Shown: positions 5,673-6,958 of the stretch, piece after piece | Position numbering within the stretch: the stretch's first letter is position 1 | Layout: every line of letters begins with the position of its first letter | Source: Bacteroidota bacterium | GTDB lineage: Bacteria > Bacteroidota > Bacteroidia > Chitinophagales > Chitinophagaceae | Assembly (NCBI GenBank): GCA_023390215.1 | Contig: JAEWDG010000232.1 | Location: 1 to 6,958 of the forward strand | Direction: 5' to 3' | DNA length: 6,958 nt | Program-made: the position numbers and the translations under genes | The notes under the pieces: generated by a model | The model's database searches: none | Seen by the model: only the letters and a program-made list of their open reading frames with translations | Told to the model about the DNA's origin: nothing

Positions 5673-6958
5673 CTACCGGGATTTTTTCTTCTTGTATCTG
5701 GCTATGAGTTCCACGATTTGCTGATGCTGCAAAAAGGATGGATTAAGCTCCAGGAAATATTTTATCAGTTTCGGATTGATATTCATTCCCCGCTCCAGGG
5801 TAACTAAAGACTCGCGGGATTTGCCAAGCGCTATCTGGAAGGCAGCCTGATAGAAAATAAAGACCGGCTTTTTTTCCAGGTGTTCCATTGCAAAACTGGC
5901 ATATTGTAATCCATCATCATACATTCCGCCCTTATATAAACATTTCAACAATTCCATCCACGCCTTACTGTTTTTTGGTCTTACCCTTACAACCACTCCA
6001 AGGTATGTGATGGCTTCCTCTATATTACCGGTTGCCATAAAACATCTTCCCATGGCGAGGTTATATTCAGGCTGCATCCTGTGTGCTTTTAAGGCCAGTT
6101 CCAGTACTTTGATCGCCTGCGTCCAGTTTTCCTCATTCATATATGTGGAGGCGATCTTAAACTGCATTTGGCTGTCTTCCGGATCGAGGTGGCTTGCTTT
6201 TTTATAATGAAACCTTGCCTGGGCAAAGTTCTCCATTTTTTCATAGCAATGTCCCAAAGCTTCATAGATAACGGTTTCGGGCATAGCCAGTTCCAGCACT
6301 TTCTCCAACACTTCTATGGCTTCCTTGTACTTACGGAGACGAATAAACGCATCTCCCATATTCCGGTACGCGAAATCGAATTTTTCATCTATCGCCACTG
6401 CATACTGGTACGCATCAACGGCTTTCTCATATAGCTTTATGCCCTGGTAGGCAGCACCGAGATTAAACCATGCAAGTTCGCAATACGGCGACTCTTCGAT
6501 AATCTGCTGATGAAGGCGGATACTTTCCTCGTTTCTTCCTGTGAAATCTGTCCAGAAACAGATTTTGTACAATGCTTCTTCGTTACAGGGATCTATTTCA
6601 AGGATCATTTTCAGGCAATCGAAAACCTTTTCAAAATTTTCATAATCGTCATATACATCGGCCAGTTCGAACAGCAGATCAAGTTTTTCATCCCCGTCGA
6701 AATTTACCAGTGCATCCTCCAGAAGCGATACGGCCTTCTCCTGCATATCCAGTGCGAGGTAGGCATCGGTACGGAGAATATAGAGATTAATATCGCGGCT
6801 ATCATACAACTCAGCCTGATTGAGGAATTCCAGCGCTTCCTGGTAACGGCGAAGAGAAATCAGCAAATCCGCCTTTCGAATCATCATAGATGAGGAATAC
6901 GGAAACTGTCCAAGCGCAAAGTCTGCGGCTTCAAGTGCAAGGTTAAATTGTTCCTTGT
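5673..6958 (-). CDS. Tetratricopeptide repeat protein (5' end outside window)
   Basis: The frame is open through the right edge, so the true start is beyond base 6958 and the ATG pair at 6882-6887 is internal; 427 residues are visible. They consist almost entirely of about eleven 34-residue TPR helix-turn-helix units. Clear units include FNLGAAYQGIKLYEKAVDAY, RNMGDAFIRLRKYKEAIEVL, EALGHCYEKMENFAQARFHY and LAMGRCFMATGNIEEAITYL, with the usual small residues at positions 8 and 20 and DP/NP at unit ends. The C-terminus is a short basic tail (KKKKSR). No signal peptide, membrane helix or enzymatic domain is visible in this part. TPR arrays are protein-binding scaffolds; the partner is unknown. 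It ends 62 bp before comA on the same strand, and a separate promoter lies in that gap. Confidence 0.93.
   Translation of the reverse strand, partial: KEQFNLALEAADFALGQFPYSSSMMIRKADLLISLRRYQEALEFLNQAELYDSRDINLYILRTDAYLALDMQEKAVSLLEDALVNFDGDEKLDLLFELADVYDDYENFEKVFDCLKMILEIDPCNEEALYKICFWTDFTGRNEESIRLHQQIIEESPYCELAWFNLGAAYQGIKLYEKAVDAYQYAVAIDEKFDFAYRNMGDAFIRLRKYKEAIEVLEKVLELAMPETVIYEALGHCYEKMENFAQARFHYKKASHLDPEDSQMQFKIASTYMNEENWTQAIKVLELALKAHRMQPEYNLAMGRCFMATGNIEEAITYLGVVVRVRPKNSKAWMELLKCLYKGGMYDDGLQYASFAMEHLEKKPVFIFYQAAFQIALGKSRESLVTLERGMNINPKLIKYFLELNPSFLQHQQIVELIARYKKKKSR

Noticed and set aside
6510..6893. Plus-strand open frames opposite the TPR gene
   Set aside because: Antisense shadows of the repeat-rich coding sequence, without promoter, ribosome site or family features.
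1..6958. New defence system, CRISPR array, mobile element or tRNA
   Set aside because: No direct-repeat array, transposase, integrase, terminal inverted repeats or tRNA cloverleaf was seen; nearly all the DNA is occupied by conserved housekeeping genes.

Overview
The window looks like chromosomal core-genome DNA from a member of the Bacteroidota, most likely a Chitinophagaceae-type organism. The evidence is: promoters of the Bacteroidota form (TAnnTTTG in place of a -10 hexamer) in front of rpsL and comA; starts that mostly lack a Shine-Dalgarno sequence; ribosomal protein and IlvE sequences of Bacteroidota character; and a ComA (phosphosulfolactate synthase) homologue, an enzyme outside archaea that fits a phylum making sulfonolipids. 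The family-level placement is a judgement from sequence feel and is not proven here.

Layout. Bases 1-232 carry the low-complexity C-terminal tail of an unidentified plus-strand protein. A minus-strand block follows: an intrinsic terminator (322-351) closes rpsG (S7), which lies 24 bp downstream of rpsL (S12), itself preceded by a clear promoter (1266-1296). Upstream of that, on the same strand, is ilvE (branched-chain aminotransferase). A short divergent region near 2393-2467 separates ilvE from a plus-strand operon of three tightly packed genes: an unannotated 165-residue protein with a HolD (DNA polymerase III psi)-like pattern, rdgB (house-cleaning ITP/XTP pyrophosphatase) and a hotdog-fold acyl-CoA thioesterase. 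The thioesterase overlaps rdgB by 14 bp and has an exceptional Shine-Dalgarno sequence. After a 127-bp convergent gap, the rest of the window is minus strand: a TPR protein (cut off by the window edge), then comA with its own promoter, then aroE (shikimate dehydrogenase) 10 bp behind comA.

The genes are mainly housekeeping: translation (rpsL, rpsG), amino-acid metabolism (ilvE, aroE), nucleotide-pool sanitation and possibly replication (rdgB, psi-like protein), and sulfonate metabolism (comA, plausibly supplying a sulfonolipid precursor). No mobile element, CRISPR array, tRNA or defence system was seen. The most interesting points are the possible psi-like clamp-loader subunit outside proteobacteria, ComA in a bacterium beside a TPR gene and aroE, the perfect nine-base Shine-Dalgarno in a genome that otherwise avoids it, and the str operon being closed by a terminator right after rpsG, with no fusA following.
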